From Anaerolineales bacterium (GTDB lineage Bacteria; Chloroflexota; Anaerolineae; Anaerolineales; UBA4823), in contig JALHTN010000128.1 in NCBI GenBank assembly GCA_022865865.1, positions 1 to 14,405 of the forward strand: a stretch of DNA of 14,405 bases, written 5' to 3'. Shown piece by piece: positions 1 through 6,729 of this stretch; position 1 is the first letter of the stretch, and each line of letters starts with the position of its first letter. The position numbers and the translations under genes were made by a program. The notes beneath the pieces were generated by a model, which made no database searches, had not been told where the DNA came from, and saw nothing but the letters and a program-made list of their open reading frames with translations.

Positions 1-567
1 CTCCCGCTCCTCGATGGTGCAATCATGCAGATCAAGATCGTCGTAATCAGCAAAACGCTGGACAGCTTGAGCGACGAGATCGCCGTAAGGCATGGGATGG
101 CGGATGGCGGCCACCTGGTATCCCATCTCACGGAGCAGCATGGATACCCGCCGTGTTGTCTGGCTCTTCCCAGAACCAGTGCGGACGGCACATACAGCCA
201 CAACCGGTTTGATGGATTTGATCTCGGTCTTTCCTGATCCCATCAGTTGAAAATCAGCTCCTGCAGCCAGCACCAGTGAAGCCTTGTGCATCACATATTC
301 ATGGGGTACATCACTGTAGGCAAAAACCACCTGCTCGATTCGCAGATCACCAATCAGTCGAGATAATTCTGACTCTGGATAGATGGGAATCCCCTCAGGA
401 TAATTTGAGCCTGCCAATTGCGGGGGATATTTGCGATCTTCGATGTTGGGGATTTGAGTTGCGGTGAAAGCGAGGACATCATAATCGGGGTTATCACGAA
501 AAAAAACATTGAAATTGTGGAAATCACGCCCAGCGGCGCCCATGATCAGTGTTCGAATGGGTGGCAT
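1..567 (-). CDS. Cyclic 2,3-diphosphoglycerate synthetase-like GTPase (partial, 3' end beyond window)
   Basis: 189 codons are open to the left edge, so the C-terminus is missing. The protein starts MPPIRTLIMGAAGRDFHNFN, a Rossmann-like N-terminal region (about residues 4-110). It is followed by KPVVAVCAVRTGSGKSQTTR (about 120-139), where the segment AVRTGSGKS is the P-loop. This P-loop with its Gly-to-Ala first position and the following QTTRR is characteristic of the COG2403 / archaeal cPGS family, whose archaeal members make cyclic 2,3-bisphosphoglycerate from 2,3-bisphosphoglycerate with ATP. In bacteria the homologues are usually called predicted GTPases and the substrate is not established. 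The ATG at 567 is chosen because AGGAG (580-584) lies upstream, at a rather long 12-base spacing. The gene sits 58 bases downstream of argS on the same strand with no clear terminator between, so co-transcription is likely. Family call is firm; the reaction is uncertain. Confidence 0.85.
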   Translation of the reverse strand, partial: MPPIRTLIMGAAGRDFHNFNVFFRDNPDYDVLAFTATQIPNIEDRKYPPQLAGSNYPEGIPIYPESELSRLIGDLRIEQVVFAYSDVPHEYVMHKASLVLAAGADFQLMGSGKTEIKSIKPVVAVCAVRTGSGKSQTTRRVSMLLREMGYQVAAIRHPMPYGDLVAQAVQRFADYDDLDLHDCTIEERE

Positions 568-625
568 AATCTGATTAATCTCCTAATCTGAAAAGTTTGG
601 TATGGGTTATTAGGTTTTCCCTGAT

Positions 626-2392
626 TTACATTACATCTGGAGCCTGAATGCTTAAGAGAGACAGCGCATTGGCGATCGTCTGTCGAGCGGCAGCTACCAG
701 GCGCAAGCGGTATTCCCGGACACCAGAATCGGCTTTTAACACCGGGCATTGTCTATAAAAATCATTGAATGAGCGTGCCAGCTCGAATGCTAAATTGGTA
801 ATATGGAGCGTTTTATACTCCTTTGCTGCGCGCTGGACCTCACCAGGAAAGCGTGCGATAGCATCGATCAATTGAATTTCAGCAGCATGAAGTTCGTGGT
901 CGATTGGTGCCGAATCCGGAAGAGGTGTCTCTAATCGGCGCAAGATACTATTCGCCCTGACATGAGCATATTGAATATAGGGGGCTGCCTGACCGTTGAA
1001 ATCTAAGGCGGTTTGCCAATCAAAAGTAACGATCTTGGCGTTATCACGAGCGAGCATGGGGTATTTTAATGCACCCAAGCCAACTGCTAGGGCGACAGCC
1101 TCCTGCTGTTCATTGCTCAGTGAGGGATTTTTCTCCTCAACGGTCTGTTTGGCTCGCTGCACTGCTTCAGCGATCAACAATTCAAGCAATACTATCGTTC
1201 CATCCCTGGAGGCCATGACAACGTTTCCGGGTAAATTCACAACCTCGTATGGCAGGTGCTGGCTGCGTGTTGCCCATGGATAGCCAGCCAGCTCCAGGGT
1301 CTTAAACACCTGTTGGAAATGCAGTGATTGGCGAACATCGACAATATAGATTGATGATTCCAGGTCGTAATCCTCAAATTTCCCGATCGCCAGAGCCAGG
1401 TCTTCAGTGGCATAGAGCGCGGTACCATCTGAACGTAATACAACCAGCACCCGGTATTTCTCCTTCTGCAGACCAAGTTTTTCATCTATACGGACGATGA
1501 CCGGGCCTCCAGCAGGTCGTTCATCCTCAGCGATTCCAGCTTCGATCAGCTGCTGGACGACTTCTTTGCCAGGCCGCTCCATCTCTGAGTTGGAATACCA
1601 GCGATCGAAATGAATGTCAAGGATGGCGTACATCTCTTTGAAATGGTCCAATGACCACTGGCGAGTTTCCTCCCAGAGAGCGACCACTTCAGGATCACCC
1701 TGGTCCCAGCGAGCGTACAGTTCACGCACCTCAGTTTCCAATTCCGGATCAATTTCTAAGCGCTGGACGGCTTCGCTGTACAGGTCTCCCATCCAGCTGG
1801 TTGTATCTGCTGGGGGTTTCTCACCCCTATGGTTTCCCATGTAGTTCCACAGCCACTTAATGACATGCAATCCCATATCCCCGATGTAGTTGGCTCGCAC
1901 AACCTCATAGCCAGCGAAGTCAAGAATGCGTGAAATCGATTCCCCCAAGATTGCACTGCGTAAATGACCAACATGGAAAGCTTTATGTGTGTTGGGATTG
2001 GAGAACTCAACCATCACTTTTTCACCCAATGGCGTACCTCTCCCAAAATCCAGACCGCTTGCCAGCACGAGATCTACAACGCGTTTGGAGAAAGAATTAG
2101 AGGTGAATAAAAGGTTTAAATAACCTCTGACCGCCTCCACCCGGCTGAAACCATCCGGAACGCCGAGATGCGCGGCTAATCCAGAGGCGATCTCTTGAGC
2201 ACGCTGGGGGACATTGACATTTTTACCCCCCCGGGCTTCCTGGGCAGCCAGGGGAAAACATGGGGTCGAGATTCCCCAGCTCCCAGCAAATGGGATCGAA
2301 TTCCACTGAATTTCCCCCGGTTCAGGGATATCCTGGCTGTTGAGATATTCCCTAATTTGATCGTCGATGGCTCGTTGTTCACGTTCAAACAT
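626..2392 (-). CDS. argS: Arginyl-tRNA synthetase
   Basis: Class I aminoacyl-tRNA synthetase that charges tRNA(Arg) with arginine using ATP in the cytoplasm. The 588 residues show, in order, an N-terminal ArgRS-specific domain (about 1-95), the HIGH signature as HVGH (140-143, in NTHKAFHVGHLRSAILG), the Rossmann catalytic core with RSDGTALYATEDLALA (320-335), the KMSKS equivalent VMASRDGT (392-399), and a C-terminal DALR anticodon-binding domain beginning near YIQYAHVRANSILRRL and ending SIQAPDVM. The usual KMSKS lysine is absent, as is known for most ArgRS. An in-frame TTG at 2422 would add ten residues but has no Shine-Dalgarno and lies only about 20 bases from the predicted transcription start. 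The ATG at 2392 has a weak GGA eight to nine bases upstream and is preferred. Length is normal for the family. Confidence 0.96.
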   Translation of the reverse strand: MFEREQRAIDDQIREYLNSQDIPEPGEIQWNSIPFAGSWGISTPCFPLAAQEARGGKNVNVPQRAQEIASGLAAHLGVPDGFSRVEAVRGYLNLLFTSNSFSKRVVDLVLASGLDFGRGTPLGEKVMVEFSNPNTHKAFHVGHLRSAILGESISRILDFAGYEVVRANYIGDMGLHVIKWLWNYMGNHRGEKPPADTTSWMGDLYSEAVQRLEIDPELETEVRELYARWDQGDPEVVALWEETRQWSLDHFKEMYAILDIHFDRWYSNSEMERPGKEVVQQLIEAGIAEDERPAGGPVIVRIDEKLGLQKEKYRVLVVLRSDGTALYATEDLALAIGKFEDYDLESSIYIVDVRQSLHFQQVFKTLELAGYPWATRSQHLPYEVVNLPGNVVMASRDGTIVLLELLIAEAVQRAKQTVEEKNPSLSNEQQEAVALAVGLGALKYPMLARDNAKIVTFDWQTALDFNGQAAPYIQYAHVRANSILRRLETPLPDSAPIDHELHAAEIQLIDAIARFPGEVQRAAKEYKTLHITNLAFELARSFNDFYRQCPVLKADSGVREYRLRLVAAARQTIANALSLLSIQAPDVM

Positions 2393-2448
2393 AGCATTTC
2401 CAGTGCTTAAAAGCTGCTTCAATATTAATTAACTACTGCCGAGAAAGG

Positions 2449-2457
2449 ATTATAACA
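2449..2457 (-). promoter_or_regulatory. Predicted extended -10 promoter of argS
   Basis: On the minus strand the sequence reads TGTTATAAT, a perfect TGn-TATAAT extended -10. The -35 region 17 bases upstream (AAGCCA) is poor, as is often tolerated with an extended -10. It lies between the rpsT terminator palindrome and the argS ATG, giving an untranslated leader of about 50 bases and independent expression of argS. Confidence 0.55.
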
Positions 2458-2484
2458 TTCATCCTAATGGCTGGCTTAATGAGG

Positions 2485-2512
2485 AAAACGGGAGCTGCGC
2501 AGCTCCCGTTTT
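2485..2512 (-). terminator. Intrinsic terminator after rpsT (perfect palindrome)
   Basis: Fourteen bases, AAAACGGGAGCTGC, are followed immediately by their exact reverse complement. The RNA can form a GC-rich stem (CGGGAGCU paired with AGCUCCCG) with a GCGC tetraloop, flanked by A4 and U4 tracts, so it can work in either direction. It lies 31 bases past the rpsT stop codon and before the argS promoter, so its natural role is most likely to end the rpsT message. Confidence 0.85.
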
Positions 2513-2542
2513 GATCTCTTCAGGTTTCAGATTGATGTGTAA

Positions 2543-2818
2543 TTAAGCTTGCTGTTTTTCTAAGGCTGCCAGCTGTTTCATCAGCCGGCTTTTCCTGCGA
2601 GCAGCATTGTTCTTGTGAATAACGCCTTTCTTAGCAGCTATATCCAGTGCTTTTACCGCCTTTAAGGTGGTTTCCCGGGCCTCATCTAAGTTCTCTTCCA
2701 CCAACGATAAGCGGGCATCGCGGATAAAGGTGCGTGCCTGACCACGATATACTCGATTGCGCATACGGCGTTTAATATTTTGCCGGTTACGTTTTATTGC
2801 GGACTTGATATTTGCCAA
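2543..2818 (-). CDS. rpsT: 30S ribosomal protein S20
   Basis: Primary 16S rRNA-binding protein of the small subunit. The 91 residues begin MANIKSAIKRNRQNIKRRMR and have the all-helical, lysine/arginine-rich S20 composition with the conserved segment KGVIHKNNAARRKSRL (64-79). Length matches the family (85-95). The start codon is TTG, not ATG: GGAGG (2826-2830 on the plus numbering) sits seven bases upstream of TTG GCA AAT ATC, and no nearby ATG preserves the conserved ANIKSA start. E. coli rpsT also uses UUG and is controlled by its own product at translation, so the rare start may be functional here (inference). It is followed by a strong terminator, so it is a single-gene unit. Confidence 0.97.
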   Translation of the reverse strand: MANIKSAIKRNRQNIKRRMRNRVYRGQARTFIRDARLSLVEENLDEARETTLKAVKALDIAAKKGVIHKNNAARRKSRLMKQLAALEKQQA

Positions 2819-2859
2819 AGTATTGCCTCCAACTTGTCTTTCCGATTATACAGCGCGTA

Positions 2860-2888
2860 ATTTTACTAGCTCCGCTTCGTTTTGTCCA
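2860..2888 (-). promoter_or_regulatory. Predicted sigma-70 promoter of rpsT
   Basis: Reading the minus strand, TGGACA (2888-2883) and TAAAAT (2865-2860) are separated by exactly 17 bases; each matches the consensus at five of six positions. The expected start point is near 2853, giving a leader of about 35 bases. A perfect TATAAT (2850-2845) lies just downstream without a good -35 and may be a second, weaker promoter. Confidence 0.65.
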
Positions 2889-2998
2889 GTTATTTAAGCA
2901 AATTTTGCTCTTAAAAGGTTATTCGTAGATAAAAATTATCATTCTAAAGCGTTTGACCTTATTTAGGGAGTAAGCCATTCCAACCCAGCGCAAGATTG

Positions 2999-3004
2999 TA
3001 TAAT
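2999..3004 (+). promoter_or_regulatory. Possible -10 element for the AAA_28 gene
   Basis: A perfect TATAAT on the plus strand lies 109 bases before the chosen ATG of the divergently transcribed P-loop gene. The hexamer 17 bases upstream (CATTCC) does not resemble a -35, so this is a weak call. The 294-base intergenic region (2819-3112) between it and rpsT holds the rpsT promoter and nothing else I recognise. Confidence 0.3.
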
Positions 3005-3112
3005 GGAATTAACGCAAATAGCGCATAATTACCTTACTGTACCTTTTATTGTTAGTTCTCTCATGATTCAGTTTTGTCAGCCTTCCTTTTAAGCAACCTC
3101 GAGGAGCACGAA

Positions 3113-3718
3113 ATGGTTGATAATTCTCCAGGGAACTATGTTGTCGCAAAGATGGATCCAGTAACCCTGTCAACGCCTTTCAAGGTCCAGACGAGCTGGC
3201 ATGTGATAAGCGGAGCAACCTGTTCAGGGAAAACAACCTTAATCGATCAGTTGGCCGCCAAAGGTTTCCAAACGGTTTTGGAGACAGCACGTTACTACTT
3301 TAAAAGAGAGATGGGCAAAGGACGTTCCAGCCAAGAGATTCGAGATAGCGGGTATCCCACTCAGCGCGCAATATTTGATATGCAGGTGAGAAACGAGCGA
3401 AGGCTGCGACCAAATGAGGCTGCCTTTCTCGACCGGGGCCTTCCAGATTCGCTTACATTTCTGCGAGTGTTTGGTTTGAACCCCAACGAGATATTGCCTG
3501 AATGCTTCGACCATCGTTATGCTTCGGTGTTTATCCTGGATCGATTGCCTATTGAGCGGAAAATAAAACCAGGTCCTGAAGACGATGCAACAGCAGAATT
3601 CCTCGATGAGTGGCTTGAACGTGATTACTCTGCCTTGGGTTACAGCGTCGTGAGGGTACCGGTAATCCCGCCTCAAGAGCGGCTCGGATATGTTCTTGAA
3701 AGACCTTCCGAGTTTTAA
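3113..3718 (+). CDS. AAA_28 (NadR/Ttd14-like) P-loop ATPase
   Basis: 201-residue protein with a Walker A motif in VISGATCSGKTTLIDQLAAK (P-loop GATCSGKT, 34-41), followed by the family pattern of an ETAR segment (57-60), FLDRGLPDS (106-113) and a C-terminal helical region ending PPQERLGYVLERPSEF. This arrangement matches predicted ATPases of the AAA_28 / COG3911 type, which resemble small kinases; the substrate is unknown. The ATG at 3113 is chosen because GAGGAG (3101-3106) lies six bases upstream. An in-frame TTG at 3074 would add 13 residues but has no ribosome-binding site. It is the only plus-strand gene in the left 9.7 kb and stands alone, with a 209-base non-coding tail before the convergent hydrolase gene in which I see no terminator. 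Confidence 0.85.
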   Translation: MVDNSPGNYVVAKMDPVTLSTPFKVQTSWHVISGATCSGKTTLIDQLAAKGFQTVLETARYYFKREMGKGRSSQEIRDSGYPTQRAIFDMQVRNERRLRPNEAAFLDRGLPDSLTFLRVFGLNPNEILPECFDHRYASVFILDRLPIERKIKPGPEDDATAEFLDEWLERDYSALGYSVVRVPVIPPQERLGYVLERPSEF

Positions 3719-3927
3719 CAAAGAGTACATCTATAAATGGCAGATTGGCTGCCCATCTCTCCAGAAAAATCCCACTCTAAACCCTGGCCTTTCCAGTCAA
3801 AGGTTTTTTCCTTCTATAACACAGCGGGAATTTCGCCTCCACTTCCGGTCACCTTTCTTCAGCGAAGCGTTGGCAGCACAAATGAACCCACTTATGGGCT
3901 ACCCATTGAAATGTTTAATTTGAAGAA

Positions 3928-4980
3928 CTAATCTTCGGAGAAGATTCCAGGCCAGCTGGAGATCGGTTCGCTCGATCGAACTACATGCATCCCCTCTTCG
4001 GCAAACCTGGCAAAATCCGCGTCTGCTTGATCCGTGTAATCGATTACCCCGGGAATGACTACGGGAGAGGTGCAATCTTCTAACAGGTATACCTTCCCAG
4101 CCAGCCCGGGATCCGTCTCTTGTATTTGATCCAGCAGATCATTTATTGTCCAGGCCACACAATGACTTTTCGCCTGTCCAGCGAACACCACGGCATCGTA
4201 TCCGTTTATCTTTCGTAGAATCTTATCGCTCTTTTCAGCGAGCTTTTCACCCTGCGGTCCTCTGAGCACCTCTGGGCCAAGAGCGGAGTAATGCTCAGTG
4301 AATGGATAGGCTCCCTTGATCTCAAAATCAGGCCGGCTGTAGCGGGATATGGTGTGAAAGAACACTACTTCTTCAATAGATGGAACCAGGGCATGACCGG
4401 TGCTGCCCAGCATGGCATGATAGGGCCAGACTGTCAGGTCAAATTTCCCTTTATCCGCCAGCTGGGAGGTGTAATGCTCTAATAGCAATTGCCCATTTTC
4501 CGCAGATACCCCCATATCTCCAGCCAGGATTTGATTAAACTTCCAGCGCCCATCTTTGACATCCTGTGCGGTGATGAGCGTGTAGGGAGGCGGATTTTCA
4601 CCTTTCTCATTTACCAGGAAAATAGGGTGAAAGATCTGAGTCGCCTGGTGGGTGTCCAATGTGATCGAGATGTGGGAGATAGCTCCCAGGTTCCGGTAGA
4701 TAAACTGCACCAAGCGGATATTGTCGTCGACAGCACCAGTCCCTGAGCGCCCGCCTACATAGAGCTCGTATTCAGGGATACAAAATGTATTTTGTATATC
4801 GATCAACACCAGGGCAATCTTGAACCGGTCCTGCTCATTTGGTCGCAGTTGGTGTGTTTTTGCCCAGGCGCGTGCCTCGACTGCCCGCTCTGCATAAGGT
4901 ACACGCCATACCTGGCCCACCTTTTGTGGTTCATAATGGGCCGGTAGGGGTAGTTCCGGGTGAATTTTCAATTGTGCCAT
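3928..4980 (-). CDS. Isochorismatase-family cysteine hydrolase, nicotinamidase-like
   Basis: 350 residues, clearly longer than ordinary nicotinamidases (about 180-230). Family landmarks are all present: Asp61 in ALVLIDIQNTFC, a metal-site pattern D109-T-H111 with His118, WPYHAMLGSTGHAL (185-198, the WPVHC-like segment), K222-G followed by TEHYSAL (228-234, matching the nicotinamidase KG...YSA region), and the nucleophile Cys274 in FAGQAKSHCVAW. So the Asp-Lys-Cys triad looks intact. An N-terminal extension of about 50 residues and a wide spacing between landmarks set it apart. The substrate cannot be told; deamidation of nicotinamide or a related amide is plausible. The ATG at 4980 begins the conserved reading but has no obvious Shine-Dalgarno. 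It lies 96 bases downstream of the small zinc protein and may be the last gene of the primosome unit or separate. A 7-bp hairpin (3930-3946) overlaps its stop codon. Confidence 0.88.
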   Translation of the reverse strand: MAQLKIHPELPLPAHYEPQKVGQVWRVPYAERAVEARAWAKTHQLRPNEQDRFKIALVLIDIQNTFCIPEYELYVGGRSGTGAVDDNIRLVQFIYRNLGAISHISITLDTHQATQIFHPIFLVNEKGENPPPYTLITAQDVKDGRWKFNQILAGDMGVSAENGQLLLEHYTSQLADKGKFDLTVWPYHAMLGSTGHALVPSIEEVVFFHTISRYSRPDFEIKGAYPFTEHYSALGPEVLRGPQGEKLAEKSDKILRKINGYDAVVFAGQAKSHCVAWTINDLLDQIQETDPGLAGKVYLLEDCTSPVVIPGVIDYTDQADADFARFAEEGMHVVRSSEPISSWPGIFSED

Positions 4981-5053
4981 GGCATATCAAGCAGATCTGG
5001 GTGGATTAATTTAGATCAATAAGAAATGCTCAAACTCCAGGTATCATCCACAG

Positions 5054-5078
5054 AATACTCTCTCTCAACGAGAATATT
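5054..5078 (-). other. Hairpin overlapping the stop codon of the 65-residue gene
   Basis: On the minus strand, AATATTCTC and GAGAGTATT can pair over nine base pairs with one G-U wobble and a seven-base loop. No U-tract follows (CUGUGG comes next), so an intrinsic terminator is doubtful. A processing or 3'-end-stabilising role between this gene and the hydrolase downstream is possible. Confidence 0.25.
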
Positions 5079-5274
5079 AATCGTGGTGGTGTTCAGCGGG
5101 GGGTACCTGGGCTAATCCAGGGAGCTTGTCAGCCAGCTTGGCAGGCGAATGAATCAATACCGGCAGATGCTGGGCGCAGATGGATATTTCTTTTCCTTGA
5201 AAAACAAGTGCCAAGAGCGGAATCTGGTTGCTGTCTCGTTCACAATATAAACAAACATCACTTGAAGGGGTCAT
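5077..5274 (-). CDS. Small putative zinc-binding protein (CxxC-x21-CxxH)
   Basis: 65 residues with Cys8-LY-Cys11 and Cys33-AQ-His36, the spacing of a compact zinc ribbon or treble-clef site, and a histidine-rich tail (EHHHD). GAGGT six bases before the ATG gives a good ribosome-binding site. It begins 27 bases after the stop codon of the tandem-ATPase loader on the same strand, so it is almost certainly the fourth gene of the dnaB operon. I do not recognise a named family. The position suggests a link to replication or to nucleic-acid binding, but nothing in the sequence proves it; a general zinc-binding accessory protein is equally possible. Confidence 0.75.
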   Translation of the reverse strand: MTPSSDVCLYCERDSNQIPLLALVFQGKEISICAQHLPVLIHSPAKLADKLPGLAQVPPAEHHHD

Positions 5275-5301
5275 AAATTTACCTCAATAAATAGTGGGAT
5301 A

Positions 5302-6729
5302 TCAGGTGCGTTGCTTGCGGGAGGATTTAGACTGGCCTGGTTTTGTCCCGTGATATGAAGGGGCAGTGATACCAAAAATCCTGCATAAGCGCTTATCAAG
5401 CATTCTGCTCCGGATGCGGTCGTCGATCTCATCAAATCTTTTAGAAGTCGTAATTACAGTCGGCAATTTGGCGTTATACCTGGCGTTAAATAATTGGTCA
5501 ATTCTTTCCTTCACCCAGGGTGTCATCGACTCAGTTCCTAAGTCATCGAGGATCAGGAAGGCACAAGTTTGAAATTCCTTGAATTGCCGATCAAAGCGAA
5601 TATTGCTCTCAGGATTAAAAGTTGCTCGAAGATGATCCAACAATTCTATGCTGGTGACAAAGATGGGAGGTTGTCCTTTTTCATTGCGGTAATTACCAAT
5701 AGCAGCTGCGAGATGCGTTTTACCACAGCCATAAGGCCCAGTGAACACAAGCCATCCATTTGGATTTTCGGCGAAATCAAGAGCTGCCCGAAATGCTTTC
5801 TCAAGGCTTTGTAAATCCTGAGGTGATAATCCTTCTCCCCTGCGATCACTGTAATTACCAAAAGTCAATCCATTCAGCGTATCAAGTGATGAGCGGGTCG
5901 GATTCTCAGTATCACCAAGAGGTTGGCGGTAATCGGGGGCGATGATCTCAACTCTAGTAACAAGTTCAGGATCCAGCAACCGGGAGCGAATGCGACCTTC
6001 GATCTCTTCCAAGGCAAGATTGGTAGTTACCACCAAGGGAAGGCGATTGATATAACGATAATTAACGATCTGGAATAACTTTTCCTGAGCCCAGGGGGTT
6101 GCATTTTGAGTCCCAAAATCATCCAGAATCAGTAAGGAAATTTGGCGGATTTCTTCAAATCGCTGTTCAAAAGAAGTTTCAGGATCATCGTAGGAGAAAC
6201 GCAGTGTATCGAGGAGATCGGGGACAGTGAGAAAAAGTGTGGGAACACCAAGGCCAACGACAAAGTTGGCTATGGCAGCTGCCAGGTGTGTCTTGCCACT
6301 TCCGTAATGACCTTCCAGTAAAAGCCAACCCTGCATCGATTGGGCAAACTGGTGTGATTGGTTGTAAGCCAGTTCGATCGAATCAGCTTGATAATTATTC
6401 TGACCAAAGCGTCCTCGCAGTTCAAAATTATCGAAAGTCAAATGACTCAGCTCGTCCAGATTACTGAGCGAATACAAACGCCGGTGGACCTGCTGGCTCA
6501 CCTGAGCCTGTCGGCAGGTGCAAGTCAGGATTTTTCCGAAATCTTGATGCCCGATCGGAACGTCAGCGCGCAAGTAACCCAAACCTGCGCAGTGTGGGCA
6601 TTCGGGATCACCTAATAGATCCGCCCGACCCGCAGCTGCCGGATCATCAGTGCTCGATGAAGTCGGAGAATTCTCCTTCGACGTAGCGGCGGCGATCCTT
6701 TTCAGTGTCTCGTCGATCCGTTCGCTCAT
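5302..6729 (-). CDS. Tandem DnaC/IstB-like AAA+ helicase loader with N-terminal zinc finger
   Basis: 475 residues, about twice the length of DnaC, DnaI or IstB. The order is: a flexible N-terminus (1-40); a zinc finger C44-PH-C47 ... C70-T-C72 (CPHCAGLGYL then CTCRQA) as in DnaI-like loaders; ATPase 1 with Walker A GHYGSGKT (140-147), Walker B LLILDDFGT (199-207) and RIRSRLLD (246-253); a linker (about 260-285); ATPase 2 with Walker A GPYGCGKT (331-338), Walker B FLILDDLGT (391-399) and RIRSRMLD (438-445); then a basic tail. Both modules share blocks such as TPW and GKTHLAAAI, so this is an internal duplication, and both sites look competent. The likely role is loading DnaB at origins or restart sites. 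The ATG at 6729 is fixed by AGGAGG five bases upstream; a longer frame to 6852 only extends inside the dnaD gene. The gene overlaps dnaD by 83 bases in another frame. Confidence 0.9.
   Translation of the reverse strand: MSERIDETLKRIAAATSKENSPTSSSTDDPAAAGRADLLGDPECPHCAGLGYLRADVPIGHQDFGKILTCTCRQAQVSQQVHRRLYSLSNLDELSHLTFDNFELRGRFGQNNYQADSIELAYNQSHQFAQSMQGWLLLEGHYGSGKTHLAAAIANFVVGLGVPTLFLTVPDLLDTLRFSYDDPETSFEQRFEEIRQISLLILDDFGTQNATPWAQEKLFQIVNYRYINRLPLVVTTNLALEEIEGRIRSRLLDPELVTRVEIIAPDYRQPLGDTENPTRSSLDTLNGLTFGNYSDRRGEGLSPQDLQSLEKAFRAALDFAENPNGWLVFTGPYGCGKTHLAAAIGNYRNEKGQPPIFVTSIELLDHLRATFNPESNIRFDRQFKEFQTCAFLILDDLGTESMTPWVKERIDQLFNARYNAKLPTVITTSKRFDEIDDRIRSRMLDKRLCRIFGITAPSYHGTKPGQSKSSRKQRT

Noticed and set aside
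3737..3931. 64-codon plus-strand frame between the AAA_28 gene and the hydrolase
   Set aside because: No ribosome-binding site, no recognisable family, overlaps the convergent stop codon, and an overlapping frame (3690-3923) is equally long; likely chance.
3930..3946. Seven-base-pair inverted repeat (AATCTTC/GAAGATT) at the hydrolase stop codon
   Set aside because: AT-rich short stem with no proper U-tract on either strand; not convincing as a terminator.
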